64,000 nt of DNA from JAIEPT01 sp038217425 (lineage in GTDB: Bacteria > Planctomycetota > Planctomycetia > Gemmatales > Gemmataceae). This document shows, piece after piece, positions 8,069-18,284 of the stretch (positions are counted from its first letter, which is position 1; each line of letters starts with the position of its first letter). The notes beneath the pieces are model-generated. The model ran no database searches. It worked only from the letters and a program-made list of their open reading frames with translations, and was not told where the DNA came from. The position numbers and the translations under genes are program-made. The stretch covers positions 79,746 to 143,745 of the forward strand of contig JBBQPM010000003.1 of assembly GCA_038217425.1 (NCBI GenBank), read 5' to 3'.

Positions 8069-9631
8069 ATGCCGGGACTCCTCGAGAAAGAGCGGATCAT
8101 TGCCGGGCCGGGCTTCAATCGTTGGCTGGTTCCTCCCGCCGCTCTGGCCGTTCACTTGTCGATCGGCATGGCCTACGGTTTTAGCGTGTTCTGGTTGCCG
8201 CTTTCGCGGGCCGTCGGCGTTCATCAGCCGATTCCTTGCCCGGTCTCGATGACGCTTGTCGAGCGAATCTTCTCCACTTCCTGCGACTGGTCCGTTTCGA
8301 TGCTGGGTTGGACGTACACGCTCTTCTTTATCTTTCTGGGCGGCTCCGCCGCCTGCTTTGGGCCCTGGGCCGAGCGCGTCGGGCCGCGCAAAGCAGGCGT
8401 TGTCGCCGCCTTTTGCTGGGGCGGCGGGTTGATGCTCTCGGCGCTGGCGGTTTATCTCCATCAAATCTGGCTCTTGTGGCTCGGATCGGGAATCATCGGA
8501 GGCGTCGGCCTGGGACTTGGCTATATCTCCCCCGTTTCCATGTTGATCCGCTGGTTTCCCGACCGCCGAGGACTGGCGACCGGACTGGCCATCATGGGCT
8601 TCGGCGGCGGCGCGATGATCGGCGCCCCGCTCGCCGATCGCCTGATCAACACCTTCGAAACCCCCGATTCCGTGGGCGTATGGCAGACCTTTCTCGTCCT
8701 CGGCATTCTCTACTTCGCCGCCATGCTCCTGGGAGCTTTCGGCTACCGCTTGCCCCAGCCCGCTCCGCGGACAGAAGGCGCTGCCGCTTCGGCATCGCTT
8801 TCGTTAAGTAGCGTCCTGCGAACTCGGCAGTTTTGGCTGTTGTGGGCCGTTCTTTGTCTCAATGTCTCCGCCGGGATTGGTTTGCTGGGGATGGCATCAC
8901 CCATGCTGCAAGAAATCTTCGGCGGACGGATGTTGGGGCTGGATCTCGCGTTCAGCAGCCTGTCCGCGGAGCAGGAACGGCGAGTTGCCACGATGGGGGC
9001 GGCATTTACCGGTTTGCTTTCGCTGTTCAATATCGGCGGCCGGCTCGTGTGGTCCTCATGCTCGGATTACCTCGGTCGCAAGCCGACGTACACGCTCTTT
9101 TTCCTCCTGGGAACCGGTCTCTTCGCTGCCATTCCGTGGGCGGGCGAGACAGGCAACGTGTTCCTGTTTGTCGTCATCATTGGTCTCATCATGACAATGT
9201 ACGGCGGCGGATTCGCCACGATCCCGGCGTACCTGGCGGATCTCTTCGGACCCCAGCAAATCTCCGCAATCCATGGGCGATTGTTGACCGCATGGTCGGT
9301 TGCAGGAATCCTGGGACCGGTGGTCGTCACCACGCTGCGCGACGAGCAATTGGCCCGCGGCGTTCCGGTCTCCGAGGCATATCACGACACGATGTATCTA
9401 TTGGCCGGGTTCCTGGTGATCGGCCTGATCTGCAACCTGCTCGTTTCTCCCCTTCAGCGCCTCCGGCAAGAAATGCCTGCTGCCCCGGCGCTCGCGGCCC
9501 TCCACGCCGATACAGCGGACGGATCGATGAACCAGTATTTCTGGGTGGCGCTGACCTGGTCGGCGGTCGGCATTCCGCTCGCCTGGGGAGTGTGGCAGAC
9601 GATGACGAAAGCTCGTCTGTTGTTCGAATAG
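8069..9631 (+). CDS. OFA-type MFS transporter
   Basis: 520 residues with about 12 hydrophobic segments. The N-terminal region (GFNRWLVPPAALAVHL, then GMAYGFSVFWLPLS) has the look of the oxalate/formate antiporter (OFA) group. The cytoplasmic A-like motif between TM2 and TM3 appears as GPWAERVGPRKAG. A second repeat half follows a hydrophilic linker near residue 240, with SDYLGRKPTYTLF as the matching loop. An AAGGAA ribosome site lies just before the ATG. It is expected to be an inner-membrane antiporter for small carboxylates; the substrate cannot be read from sequence. It stands alone, divergent from the MoxR operon. Confidence 0.85.
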   Translation: MPGLLEKERIIAGPGFNRWLVPPAALAVHLSIGMAYGFSVFWLPLSRAVGVHQPIPCPVSMTLVERIFSTSCDWSVSMLGWTYTLFFIFLGGSAACFGPWAERVGPRKAGVVAAFCWGGGLMLSALAVYLHQIWLLWLGSGIIGGVGLGLGYISPVSMLIRWFPDRRGLATGLAIMGFGGGAMIGAPLADRLINTFETPDSVGVWQTFLVLGILYFAAMLLGAFGYRLPQPAPRTEGAAASASLSLSSVLRTRQFWLLWAVLCLNVSAGIGLLGMASPMLQEIFGGRMLGLDLAFSSLSAEQERRVATMGAAFTGLLSLFNIGGRLVWSSCSDYLGRKPTYTLFFLLGTGLFAAIPWAGETGNVFLFVVIIGLIMTMYGGGFATIPAYLADLFGPQQISAIHGRLLTAWSVAGILGPVVVTTLRDEQLARGVPVSEAYHDTMYLLAGFLVIGLICNLLVSPLQRLRQEMPAAPALAALHADTADGSMNQYFWVALTWSAVGIPLAWGVWQTMTKARLLFE

Positions 9632-9752
9632 GCAGGGAAATCCGCGGGTTCAGCGCGGAAGAATCGTCGTGAAAGCGAAACGCTCTCGGCTCGACGAGCC
9701 GAATTGGCTATAATCGGCAAAGGTACGAAATCGACTGCAAGGACAAGATCCC

Positions 9753-11006
9753 ATGAACCGAACGCACCAGGCTCGGCGTCATTTTCTGAAGACCAGTTCC
9801 GTGCTGCTCACGCTCCCCTGGCTCGAAAGCCTGGCGCGCGCGGACGAACCGGCGCCGCCGCGGCGGATGGTCAACGTCTGCACCAGCTTCGGCCTCTACG
9901 GCCCCTCATTCTTCCCGACGGCCGCCGGACGCGATTACGAGCCGAGCGAGTACCTTCGAGTTCTCAACGATCTCCGCAGTGAATTCACCGTCTTTTCCGG
10001 CATCTCGCACCCCGACATCGGCGGCGATCATGCCTCGGAAGCCTGCTTTTTGACGAGCGCCAAGCATCCGACCAAGGGGGGCTTTCGCAACACCGCCTCC
10101 CTCGATTTCCTGGCCGCCCGGCACGTCGGCGGCGCCACGCGGTTTCCTCTGCTGACGCTCTCCACGCTGGATGATAGTCCGCTGACGCACACGACCAGCG
10201 GCGCCGGGATCCCGGCCTTGAGCCGACCCTCCGACATTTTCGCCAGGCTCTTTCTGGCCGGCAATCGCAACGACGTCGAGCGAGAGCTGGCTCGGCTGCG
10301 GCGCGGCCAAAGTCTCCTCGACCGCATGGGCGGCAGGCTCACCGAACTCGGCGCGACCGTGAGTCAGCACGACCGACAACAACTCGCCGACTACGCCGAA
10401 GCGGTCCGCGACATGGAACGGCAACTCCAGGCCGACGAGGCATGGGTCAATCGTCCCAAGCCCGTCGTCACCGAGGCGGCCCCCGTCGACGCCACCGACC
10501 GCAGCGATATCGTCGGTCGCGCGAAGATCCTCTTCAATCTTGCCAAGCTGGCGCTACAGACCGATTCCACCCGCGTCGTCACCCTCTTCATTCGCGGCAT
10601 GGATCTCAGGCCCCCCATCGATGGCGTCTCCGAAGATCATCACGGTTTGACGCACCATGGTCGAAATCCGGCCAAGATCGTGCAACTGCGCACCGTGGAA
10701 CGTGTGGAAATGGCCGCCTTCCGGGACTTCCTCCTCGCCCTCCGCGACACGAAAGAAGGGGCCCGCAGCCTCCTGGATAGCACGCAGGTTCTCATCGGCA
10801 GCAACCTCGGCGACGCCAGCGGGCACGGCACCACGAACCTGCCGATTCTCTTGGCGGGGGGCGGATATCGGCATGGCCAGCACATCGCCGGCGATCCTCG
10901 CAATAACACGCCGCTCGGCAAACTCTTCGTGAGCATGCTGCAGCGCTTCGGCGTCGAAACCAACACCTTCGGCTCCGGCAGCGGCACGATCGCCGGTTTG
11001 GCCTAA
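9753..11006 (+). CDS. DUF1552 family secreted protein
   Basis: 417 residues with a twin-arginine type leader (ARRHFLKTSSVLLTLPWL, cleavage likely after SLARA). The mature part contains the features of DUF1552 proteins of planctomycetes: VNVCTSFGLYGPSFFP near the N-terminus, SGISHPDIGGDHASE, and a C-terminal VLIGSNLGDASGHGTTNLP followed by LLAGGGYRHGQHIA. The region resembles the alkaline-phosphatase-like DUF1501 fold. The substrate is unknown. It is followed 13 nt later by a DUF1592 gene, the standard partner, so the two probably form one exported redox or degradative unit. Confidence 0.9.
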   Translation: MNRTHQARRHFLKTSSVLLTLPWLESLARADEPAPPRRMVNVCTSFGLYGPSFFPTAAGRDYEPSEYLRVLNDLRSEFTVFSGISHPDIGGDHASEACFLTSAKHPTKGGFRNTASLDFLAARHVGGATRFPLLTLSTLDDSPLTHTTSGAGIPALSRPSDIFARLFLAGNRNDVERELARLRRGQSLLDRMGGRLTELGATVSQHDRQQLADYAEAVRDMERQLQADEAWVNRPKPVVTEAAPVDATDRSDIVGRAKILFNLAKLALQTDSTRVVTLFIRGMDLRPPIDGVSEDHHGLTHHGRNPAKIVQLRTVERVEMAAFRDFLLALRDTKEGARSLLDSTQVLIGSNLGDASGHGTTNLPILLAGGGYRHGQHIAGDPRNNTPLGKLFVSMLQRFGVETNTFGSGSGTIAGLA

Positions 11007-11019
11007 CTCGGGAGAGTCT

Positions 11020-13470
11020 ATGCTTCGTATCGGATTCGCGCTCTGCGCTTCGCTGGCCCTGGTGGAGGCGGCTGTCGCGCAAGACGTCGCTGGCACTTTC
11101 AAGACCGCGGTGATGCCCGTGCTCACCGCCCATTGCACGAGATGTCACGGCGCCGAGAAGCCGAAGGCCAAGCTCAATCTGTCCGGCGAGCGCACCAAGG
11201 AGCAACTCCGCAGCGAGGCGAAGCTCTGGTTCCGCGTGCTGGAACAAATCGAGTCGGGCTCGATGCCGCCCGAGGGCCAAAAGCCGCTCACGCCCGTCGA
11301 ACGTTCGGCGGTGGCGGAGTGGGTCCGCGTCGCGCTCAGCGACGCGCTGGCGAGCGCCCAGCAGCAGGAGGGACGAAGCAAGTTTCGGCGCCTGAGTCGA
11401 AACGAGTATGCCAACACGATCCAGGATCTCTTCGGGGTTCGGCCCGCCGTTGGCCGGGATCTGCCGAGCGACGGCCGCGTCGACGGCTACGATCGCGTTT
11501 CGGCAGCGCTGCCGTTATCCTCCGCCGGGGCAGGCGGGTACGTGAAAATCGCCGAGGACTTGCTCAATCGCATGCTGAAGCCGATTCCGAAGCAGAATCG
11601 CACCTATCGCCTTTGGCCCGGGCCCAGCGAGCAGTCGGCCGGGCACATCCTCGAACTCGAGAACGGCACGAAGGTTTCCTTTAATACGGACACCACCTCC
11701 GGTCCTTTGCGCCTCAAGAACGAAAAAGGCAAATTGCAAGGCTTCAGCGTCCGCGTGCCCGGCGTTCATAAGTTACGGCTCTCGGTCTACGGCTACCAGA
11801 CGAACAAACCGCTCCCCTTCGGCATCTACGCGGGCCACACCGGCGCCTATCCGCAACTTATTGAGTTGGTGAAAGTGCTCGAAGCGCCGCCGGGCAAGGC
11901 CGCGGTGCTCGAAACCGAAGTCTATTTCCGCACCCGCGACGACAACGACGTGGCGCCCGTGAACGACAGCTTCCGCCTGATCCCCCTCGGACTCGGCGTG
12001 AAGGTGCCGAAGAACACCCTCGCGATGCTGTGCAAAGAGGCCGGACTGGCGATCGAATGGGTCGATGTCGAGGAACCCGAAGTGCCGTTGCCCGGCGACC
12101 GTTGGCTGACTGCCGACTTTCCCGAGAAGCTTGTGGAGAAGTTGCGCAAAGGAAACGTGACGCTCAAGACGATGGCCAAGGGGGAACGCGAAGAGTACGT
12201 GACCGCCCTGCAGAAGACATTCAAACGCATCGGCACCCGCTTGTTTCGCCGGGATCTGACCGAGGCGGAACTCGCCAAGACGATGGCCAACATCACTCGC
12301 GAAATCGAGGCCGGCAGCAAGCTGGAAGTCGCCTTCCGCAGCGAAACGGCCGCGATGATGACCTCGCCCGACTTCCTGTGCGTCATCGAAGCCCCCGGCA
12401 AGTTGACCGACTTCGCCCTTGCCTCGCGGCTCTCCTATTTCCTCTGGAACTCAACGCCCGACGAGGAACTGCTCGAAGTCGCCCGCAACGGTCGGCTTCA
12501 CGATCCCAAGGTGCTGCACGCGCAGACGGAGCGGATGCTGAAAGACCCGAAGTCGGAGCGGTTCGTGAACGACTTCGTCGACCAATGGCTCGGCCTACGA
12601 GCGATCAACGATACGACGCCCGACACGAAACTTTATCCCGAGTACGACGACTTGCTGAAGATTTCGAGCGTCGCGGAGACGCGCGCCAGCATCCGGCGCA
12701 TTCTTGAGAAGAATCTGAGCGTCCGCGATTTCGTGGCTCCGAAGTGGGCGCTGGTGAACGAACGCCTGGCCGAACACTATGGTTTCCCCAAGGTGAGCGG
12801 CTTCGCGCTGCGAGAAGTCAAGCTGCCGGCGGATTCGCCCTTTGGCGGCATCTGGACGCAGGCCGCGCCCATGAAGGTGACGGCGAACGGCACAAACACG
12901 TCGCCGGTGAAGCGAGGCGTGTGGGTCGCGGAGCGGCTCTTGGGCGTGCACATTCCGCCGCCGCCTCCCAACATCGACCCGGTTGAGCCCGACATTCGCG
13001 GCGCCAAGACGCTGCGCGAACAGCTCGCCCTCCACCGCGGCAAGGGTTCGTGCGGCGCCTGCCACGCCAAATTCGATCCGTACGGCTTCGCGCTCGAAAG
13101 CTTCGACGTCACCGGCGCCTTTCGCCTGAAATACCGCGAGCCCGATCCGGAGTTCGTCAAGCTCCCTGCGAATGCGCGCAAAGGCCGTGCGGAATGGCGC
13201 CACGGACTTCCCGTCGATTGCAGCGGCCACACGCCCGACGGCGCCGACTTTGCAGGTATCCAGCAACTGCGTCAGATGCTCGCCAAGCGTCCGGAAGAAC
13301 TCGCGCGCGGCGTTACCCGGCATCTGCTCACCTACGCCACCGGCGAACCGGCGACGTACCTCGAGCAACGGACGATCGACGCCGTCGTCAAGAGCGCCGC
13401 CGCGGACGACTACGGTTTGCGCTCACTCGTCCACGGACTCGTGCAGAGCGAACTTTTTCGTTCGAAGTAG
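11020..13470 (+). CDS. DUF1592 family multidomain cytochrome-like protein
   Basis: 816 residues with an N-terminal signal peptide (ends near AVAQDVAG). A c-type heme motif HCTRCHG lies at about residues 38-44 in a PSCyt-type domain. Next come the PSD3/DUF1587 signature FRRLSRNEYANTIQDLFGV, a carbohydrate-binding-like beta domain in the middle, DUF1595/DUF1592 helices (FALASRLSYFLWNSTPDEEL), and DUF1588/DUF1585 at the end with a second CxxCH, GSCGACHAKFDPYGF (about residue 677), and GVTRHLLTYATGEP. The size and order match full-length family members. Proposed periplasmic electron-transfer role is from the heme motifs; no substrate is known. Operon with the upstream DUF1552 gene. Confidence 0.92.
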   Translation: MLRIGFALCASLALVEAAVAQDVAGTFKTAVMPVLTAHCTRCHGAEKPKAKLNLSGERTKEQLRSEAKLWFRVLEQIESGSMPPEGQKPLTPVERSAVAEWVRVALSDALASAQQQEGRSKFRRLSRNEYANTIQDLFGVRPAVGRDLPSDGRVDGYDRVSAALPLSSAGAGGYVKIAEDLLNRMLKPIPKQNRTYRLWPGPSEQSAGHILELENGTKVSFNTDTTSGPLRLKNEKGKLQGFSVRVPGVHKLRLSVYGYQTNKPLPFGIYAGHTGAYPQLIELVKVLEAPPGKAAVLETEVYFRTRDDNDVAPVNDSFRLIPLGLGVKVPKNTLAMLCKEAGLAIEWVDVEEPEVPLPGDRWLTADFPEKLVEKLRKGNVTLKTMAKGEREEYVTALQKTFKRIGTRLFRRDLTEAELAKTMANITREIEAGSKLEVAFRSETAAMMTSPDFLCVIEAPGKLTDFALASRLSYFLWNSTPDEELLEVARNGRLHDPKVLHAQTERMLKDPKSERFVNDFVDQWLGLRAINDTTPDTKLYPEYDDLLKISSVAETRASIRRILEKNLSVRDFVAPKWALVNERLAEHYGFPKVSGFALREVKLPADSPFGGIWTQAAPMKVTANGTNTSPVKRGVWVAERLLGVHIPPPPPNIDPVEPDIRGAKTLREQLALHRGKGSCGACHAKFDPYGFALESFDVTGAFRLKYREPDPEFVKLPANARKGRAEWRHGLPVDCSGHTPDGADFAGIQQLRQMLAKRPEELARGVTRHLLTYATGEPATYLEQRTIDAVVKSAAADDYGLRSLVHGLVQSELFRSK

Positions 13471-13529
13471 TCGCCAGGAAGACATACGACTGCCCAACGG
13501 TAGAGTACCCCGCCGGAACGGAATCCGCC

Positions 13530-14330
13530 ATGAATCTACTCGCGCTCTATCCCGATTTAGTAGGCTCGACCGGCGCATTCCGGCTTCAGTTGGATCAACC
13601 GTTCCTCGAAGCGCTATGCGACTTGCTTCGCCCGCTACTTCCGTCCTCGGTAAGCGACATTCGCATCTCGGCCAGCGGAACCAATCGCTTCCGAATGAAT
13701 GCGAAACTATCCAGCCAGGCGCTCAATGTCGTCGGGAAGCCGTTCCTCAACATCCTTGCGGGCAACGGCCTCGAAGTGAATATCACTCGCCCTGTCGTCG
13801 CTCGTGGGGCCTTGCTGGAAGGGCGCCTTGAAACCACTCTCGTCGGAAAACAGGTCGTCGATTACATCATCAAAGCGCTCAACCAGGCATTGGGCAATGA
13901 AGTCGTCCGTTCCTCATCGGGCTGGTTTTCCGGCGGAGTCGAGTTGACTCTCGATCCCTTCCCCATTCTCAAACGGTTTCTGCCCGGCGGAATCGGGAAC
14001 GACATCTCTCAGCTCCAATGGCAAACCACTGCGGAAGCTTTTTTTATCGATCTTGTTTGGATACATCAGGGCGCCAACCCGACCGAACAACCGAAAGGAT
14101 CCCCTATGAGCCCGGCAATGCAGGAGTTCGTCGACAAACTGGTGCGGACGCAGTTTGCCGACTTGAAAGGTTCCTATGCCGAGATGTCCCTTCAGCTTTC
14201 AGAGAATCTTCTGAACGAGATGATGTCGCTGGCACTGAGTTCGCAGCAAGAAAGCAATCCGCTCCTCTCGCTCGTCAAGACGGCGAAGATTAACGGCTCA
14301 TTAACTGCGCAGTTCACAGTACGGGCGTAA
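13530..14330 (+). CDS. hypothetical protein
   Basis: 266 residues starting at the ATG at 13530 (MNLLALYPDLVGSTGAF). The open frame extends upstream into the end of the DUF1592 gene, but that part is a shadow. No signal peptide, membrane segment or catalytic motif is visible. The sequence alternates short hydrophobic strands and helices (FRMNAKLSSQALNVVGK, GRLETTLVGKQVVDYIIKA, LSENLLNEMMSLALSS), compatible with a lipid- or protein-binding beta fold. I do not recognise the family. It lies 59 nt after the DUF1592 gene and may be cotranscribed; it is convergent with the PQQ-type gene downstream. Confidence 0.7.
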   Translation: MNLLALYPDLVGSTGAFRLQLDQPFLEALCDLLRPLLPSSVSDIRISASGTNRFRMNAKLSSQALNVVGKPFLNILAGNGLEVNITRPVVARGALLEGRLETTLVGKQVVDYIIKALNQALGNEVVRSSSGWFSGGVELTLDPFPILKRFLPGGIGNDISQLQWQTTAEAFFIDLVWIHQGANPTEQPKGSPMSPAMQEFVDKLVRTQFADLKGSYAEMSLQLSENLLNEMMSLALSSQQESNPLLSLVKTAKINGSLTAQFTVRA

Positions 14331-14370
14331 CTTGAATCCCTGTGCATCCACATAGCGAAGGTATCTTCGC

Positions 14371-15711
14371 TCAGCGAGCCTCGTTCTTGCCGATGCAGAA
14401 CAAATGGCGTTCGCCGCGAATGTACAGCCGGCCGCCGGCAACTGCAGCGGTGGCGCGAACGACTTCGCCTAACTCGTTGTGCGCGAGCAAACGGTAGGTC
14501 GGCTCCGCGGCAACGACGTAGACGGCCCCCGCGGCACTGGTCGCGTAGATCTTGCCGTCGATCAAGAGCGGCGACGCGTGGAAGCCGGAGTCGGCCAGAC
14601 GCTCGAACCAGATCCGTTTGCCGGTCCGCGCCTCGTAGCAGCCGGCGAACCCGGCGTCGTTCACGAAGTAGAAATGCGCGCCGTGCGCCAGGGGACTCGC
14701 GACATACGGAAAATCCTTACGGTTGTCCCAAAGCGGCGCCGGGGCTTTTCCCGCTGCGGGCAGGGACAGACCGATGGCATATCGGCCGGCATCGCCGCCG
14801 CTGCAGACGCACAACACATCGCCCAAGATCGCAGGCGACGCCACCGTCCGCAGCGGCCCTTTGCCGCTGGGCTCCTGCCAGTTCTTGGCTTCCCATAGCA
14901 CCGAGCCCGACTCCAAGTCGTATCCCGTGATCGCAGTGGTGCTGGTAACGACCAGTTCCGGATCGCTCCGTCCGGGCGCCTGTCGCAAAAATGGGGCGGA
15001 GTAGCAGGCGCGCTCGGCCACGCGAGGCGTCTCCCAGACCAACTCGCCGGTCCGCTTGTCGAGCGCAATCAGCATCGACGGCCGAGCGTTCGGCTTCTTG
15101 GTGGTGAAATCGTCCTTGTCCATGTCGTTGGCGAGAATGACCTTGTCCTTGTACAGGATCGGCGACGCGGCCGCGCCGTGCTGGCTGTTGAAGGGGCCGA
15201 GATTCTTGCTCCACAGCCGTTTGCCGTCGAAATCGTACGCGGACAACAGGATGTCCGTACCGTCCCAGAACGAGACGTAGATCGCCTGGCCATCGGTCGT
15301 CGGCGTGGAGGAGGCGAAGGAGCTATCCGCTCGGATCTTGACCTGGGCGCCGGGAATGCTCTGTTGCCAGAGCGTCTTGCCGTCGGCGACGTCCAGACAA
15401 AGCAAGGATCGCGATTTGCCGTCGGCGCTGGCGGCATGGAGGAAGAGACGTTGGCCCCAAATGACAGGGCTCGAATTGCCGGTCCCCGGCAACGCGACCT
15501 TCCAGAGAAGATCCTTATTGGGGCCGAACGTCAGGGGAATGCCTGGGTCGTCGACTTTGCCGGAGCCATTCGGACCGCGGAAACGATCCCAGTGGTTGGC
15601 GCCGGCGGGGGGTGTGGCTGGCTTGGCCTTGCGGGCCGCGAGCGGTTCGAAGCCATCGGCCGGGGCCTGAAAAACGGCGACCAGAATGAGGGCAAACGTG
15701 GTGAGACGCAT
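14371..15711 (-). CDS. secreted PQQ-like beta-propeller protein
   Basis: 446 residues from the ATG at 15711 (MRLTTFALILVAVFQ), which begins a clear signal peptide; the in-frame extension to 15918 is not needed. Blades follow with the PQQ/BamB-type pattern: HWDRFRGPNGSGK, DLLWKVALPGTGNSSPVIWG, LFLHAASADGKSRSLLCLD, TGELVWETPRVAERACYS and TGKRIWFERLADSGFHASP. It is likely periplasmic, either a scaffold or a quinone-type dehydrogenase-like protein; the residues needed to prove PQQ binding cannot be judged by eye. Such proteins are abundant in planctomycetes. Confidence 0.88.
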   Translation of the reverse strand: MRLTTFALILVAVFQAPADGFEPLAARKAKPATPPAGANHWDRFRGPNGSGKVDDPGIPLTFGPNKDLLWKVALPGTGNSSPVIWGQRLFLHAASADGKSRSLLCLDVADGKTLWQQSIPGAQVKIRADSSFASSTPTTDGQAIYVSFWDGTDILLSAYDFDGKRLWSKNLGPFNSQHGAAASPILYKDKVILANDMDKDDFTTKKPNARPSMLIALDKRTGELVWETPRVAERACYSAPFLRQAPGRSDPELVVTSTTAITGYDLESGSVLWEAKNWQEPSGKGPLRTVASPAILGDVLCVCSGGDAGRYAIGLSLPAAGKAPAPLWDNRKDFPYVASPLAHGAHFYFVNDAGFAGCYEARTGKRIWFERLADSGFHASPLLIDGKIYATSAAGAVYVVAAEPTYRLLAHNELGEVVRATAAVAGGRLYIRGERHLFCIGKNEAR

Positions 15712-15980
15712 GCTTGAGAACTCCCCTGCGAATAATAGATTCCGGAGCGACGGACGCCGAATCCTCCGAAGGATAGAATACGGGAACCGCTGGCGTCGGC
15801 TGCCAACAACCTGAAGGGCGGGGATGCCGAGAAGCCGTCGACAACCTGCGTGCCGGGCGAGAAGAAACTTGCATTCTCGGGGCCTGCCCGGTAATCTACA
15901 TCGTCCGAGCAACCCCACCCAGCAACCCGCGACGATTTGTTTTTCACGCCTACCTCGCCAATCTTTGCCCGGAAGTTTCG

Positions 15981-18284
15981 ATGCGTTGCGTTCGCCTTCT
16001 CGCCGTCGTTCTCTGCGCGACTTTGGGGTCGATGCCGATTCGTGCGGACTCTCCGAATCCCGTGCTGAACGCCGTCTTTCCGCCGGGCGGGAAGGCGGGC
16101 GCTTCGGTGACCGTCTCGGTCGAGGGACTGAATCTGGAGGGGCTGCGCGATTTGTACGTCGCCATGCCGAAGCTCGTAGTCACGAAGCTCGACGCCAAGC
16201 GCTTTCGCCTCGATATTCCGCCTGAGACCCCGCCCGGCGTTTACGATCTGCGGACGATCGGCCTGCACGGCATGAGTTCGCCGCGGGCGTTCGTCGTCAG
16301 CCAACGTACCGAAGTGCTCGAAGCGGAGCCGAACGATTCGGCCGACGCTCCGCAAGCGGTCGATCTCGACGTCGTGGCGAGCGGGCGGATCGAGAAGCCG
16401 GGCGACGTCGACGGCTACGCGTTCTCCGCCAAGAAGGGACAGCGCGTGGTGCTCGAATGCTGGGCCGAGCGTATCGACTCCAAGCTGCGTGCCGTGCTCG
16501 ACGTTCACGATTCGAGCGGTAAACGGCTCGCGGTGCAGCGGCAGGCGCAAGGCGTCGATCCACTCGTCGATTTCCTGGCGCCCGTGGACGGCGTCTACGT
16601 CGCCAAGCTTTTCGATCTCAGCTTCCTGGGGAGTCCGTCGCATTTCTATCGTCTCGACATCGATACCAAACCGCGCGTGGAGTTCGCGTTTCCTTGCGTC
16701 GTGACCCGTGGCCAGACGACCCGCGTCAAACTCTTCGGGCGCAATCTCGGCCAGGAGTTCGTCGAGGTCGACGTCACGCCCAGGCCGGGGAGCCTGCCGA
16801 TGCCGATGCGCTCGTGCCAGATGGTCGGCGACTTCTTCGCGTACCATCTTCCCGGCAGCAACTTGCCGATCCTCTTCGGCGTGACCGACGTGCCCGTCGT
16901 TGTGAAGGACGCTGCCGCGGTGCAGGAACTGGCGATCGGCAGCGAAGTCTGCGGCCAACTCGCCGCGGGGGACGAGATTCATGAGTTTTCGGTCACCGCT
17001 CGCAAGGGCGAAGTCCTCTGGCTCGAAGCGTTCGGCGAACGGATCGGTTCGCCCGTCGATCTCGAAGTCGCCGTCCTCGATGCGACTCGCAATGAGATTA
17101 TGAAGCTCGCCGACGACGTCGACAATCTGGGCGGTTATCGCTTTCCGACGAATCATTCCGATCCGTCGGGGCGTTTCGTGGCGCCGGCGGACGGGCGTTA
17201 CACGATTCTGGTACGCAACGTCATCGGCGGCCTTCGGCGCGATCCGCGCCGACTGTATCGGCTCAGCGTTCGCCGGGAGGAGCCCGACTTCGACCTCGCG
17301 GTCATTTCTCGGCGAACCGATCAGCCTGCTGGATTCAACGTACCGGTCGGCGGACGCGAACTGCTGGAAGTCGTCGCGATTCGCCGACGCGGGATGTCGG
17401 GGCCGATCAAGGTCACTGCCGAGACGCTTCCCGCAGGCATGCATTGTCCCGACGTCTGGATCGGCCCGGGTCAGGATCGCGCCGTCCTTGTCTTGTCGGC
17501 AAGCGACAGCTGTCCGCCATTCGCGGGCAGCCTCCATCTCGTGGGACATGCGGACGGCAGAGTTCGTCCGGTTCGCGGCGGGGCGATGGTTTGGCCGCAG
17601 CAAACGACGCCGTCGGGCAGGCTCACGCAGGAGATCCCGCTCGCAACCGGACCCCCGGCCAACGCTTCATTGACGGCGACCCCGGCCCACTCGGTCGTCT
17701 ATCAGGAAAGCATCCTCGAGGTGGCGATCGACATCGAGACCGCCGGTCCGCTCGGGGCGATGCAACTATCCGCACTGGGCCAACCGCGGCTCGTCGGCAA
17801 ACCGCTCGTCGTCCTCGCATCCGTCAAGAAGGGGTGGATCTGCTTCGCCTTCCCCGCGACGCTCCCGCCCGGCCCCTACACCTTCGCCCTACAAGCGGAG
17901 ATCGCGCCACTGAATAAAACGCTGGTGAGCAATCCGATCACGGTCGAAATCCGCCCGGCTCGCATCGCCCTCGAAATCGACCCGCGCACGCCGACCAAGA
18001 TCGCCCGCGGCAAAATCATCCAGCTCCGCTTCTCGGCGGAACGCAGGCACGGCTTCCTCGGCAAGATCCACACAGAGTTGACCGCACCCGGCGGCGTCGC
18101 GGGACTCTTGAGCCGAGGCGTCACGTTCGTGGGCCAAACTGAGACCGGCGCCCTGCAAGTGATCGCCACCGAGGACGCGCCGCTCGGTCGTCAACCGTTC
18201 TTGCGACTGGAAGCCGTCGGCACGGTCGAGGATCAACCGCTGTTCCGCGCGAGCCGATTCGTGGAGTTGGAGATCACCGAATGA
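15981..18284 (+). CDS. secreted PPC-domain protein, DUF1549 partner
   Basis: 767 residues with a signal peptide (LLAVVLCATLGSMPIRA). After it comes an IPT/Ig-like domain (NAVFPPGGKAGASVTVSVEG), then repeated pre-peptidase C-terminal (PPC)-like beta domains: LEAEPNDSADAPQAVDLDVV with SGRIEKPGDVDGYAFSAKK, and later AGDEIHEFSVTARKGEVLWL with DPSGRFVAPADGRYTILV. No protease catalytic triad is seen. It is an extracytoplasmic protein, probably a surface or periplasmic scaffold. Its stop overlaps the start of the DUF1549/DUF1553 gene as ATGA, so the two are translationally coupled. Confidence 0.82.
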   Translation: MRCVRLLAVVLCATLGSMPIRADSPNPVLNAVFPPGGKAGASVTVSVEGLNLEGLRDLYVAMPKLVVTKLDAKRFRLDIPPETPPGVYDLRTIGLHGMSSPRAFVVSQRTEVLEAEPNDSADAPQAVDLDVVASGRIEKPGDVDGYAFSAKKGQRVVLECWAERIDSKLRAVLDVHDSSGKRLAVQRQAQGVDPLVDFLAPVDGVYVAKLFDLSFLGSPSHFYRLDIDTKPRVEFAFPCVVTRGQTTRVKLFGRNLGQEFVEVDVTPRPGSLPMPMRSCQMVGDFFAYHLPGSNLPILFGVTDVPVVVKDAAAVQELAIGSEVCGQLAAGDEIHEFSVTARKGEVLWLEAFGERIGSPVDLEVAVLDATRNEIMKLADDVDNLGGYRFPTNHSDPSGRFVAPADGRYTILVRNVIGGLRRDPRRLYRLSVRREEPDFDLAVISRRTDQPAGFNVPVGGRELLEVVAIRRRGMSGPIKVTAETLPAGMHCPDVWIGPGQDRAVLVLSASDSCPPFAGSLHLVGHADGRVRPVRGGAMVWPQQTTPSGRLTQEIPLATGPPANASLTATPAHSVVYQESILEVAIDIETAGPLGAMQLSALGQPRLVGKPLVVLASVKKGWICFAFPATLPPGPYTFALQAEIAPLNKTLVSNPITVEIRPARIALEIDPRTPTKIARGKIIQLRFSAERRHGFLGKIHTELTAPGGVAGLLSRGVTFVGQTETGALQVIATEDAPLGRQPFLRLEAVGTVEDQPLFRASRFVELEITE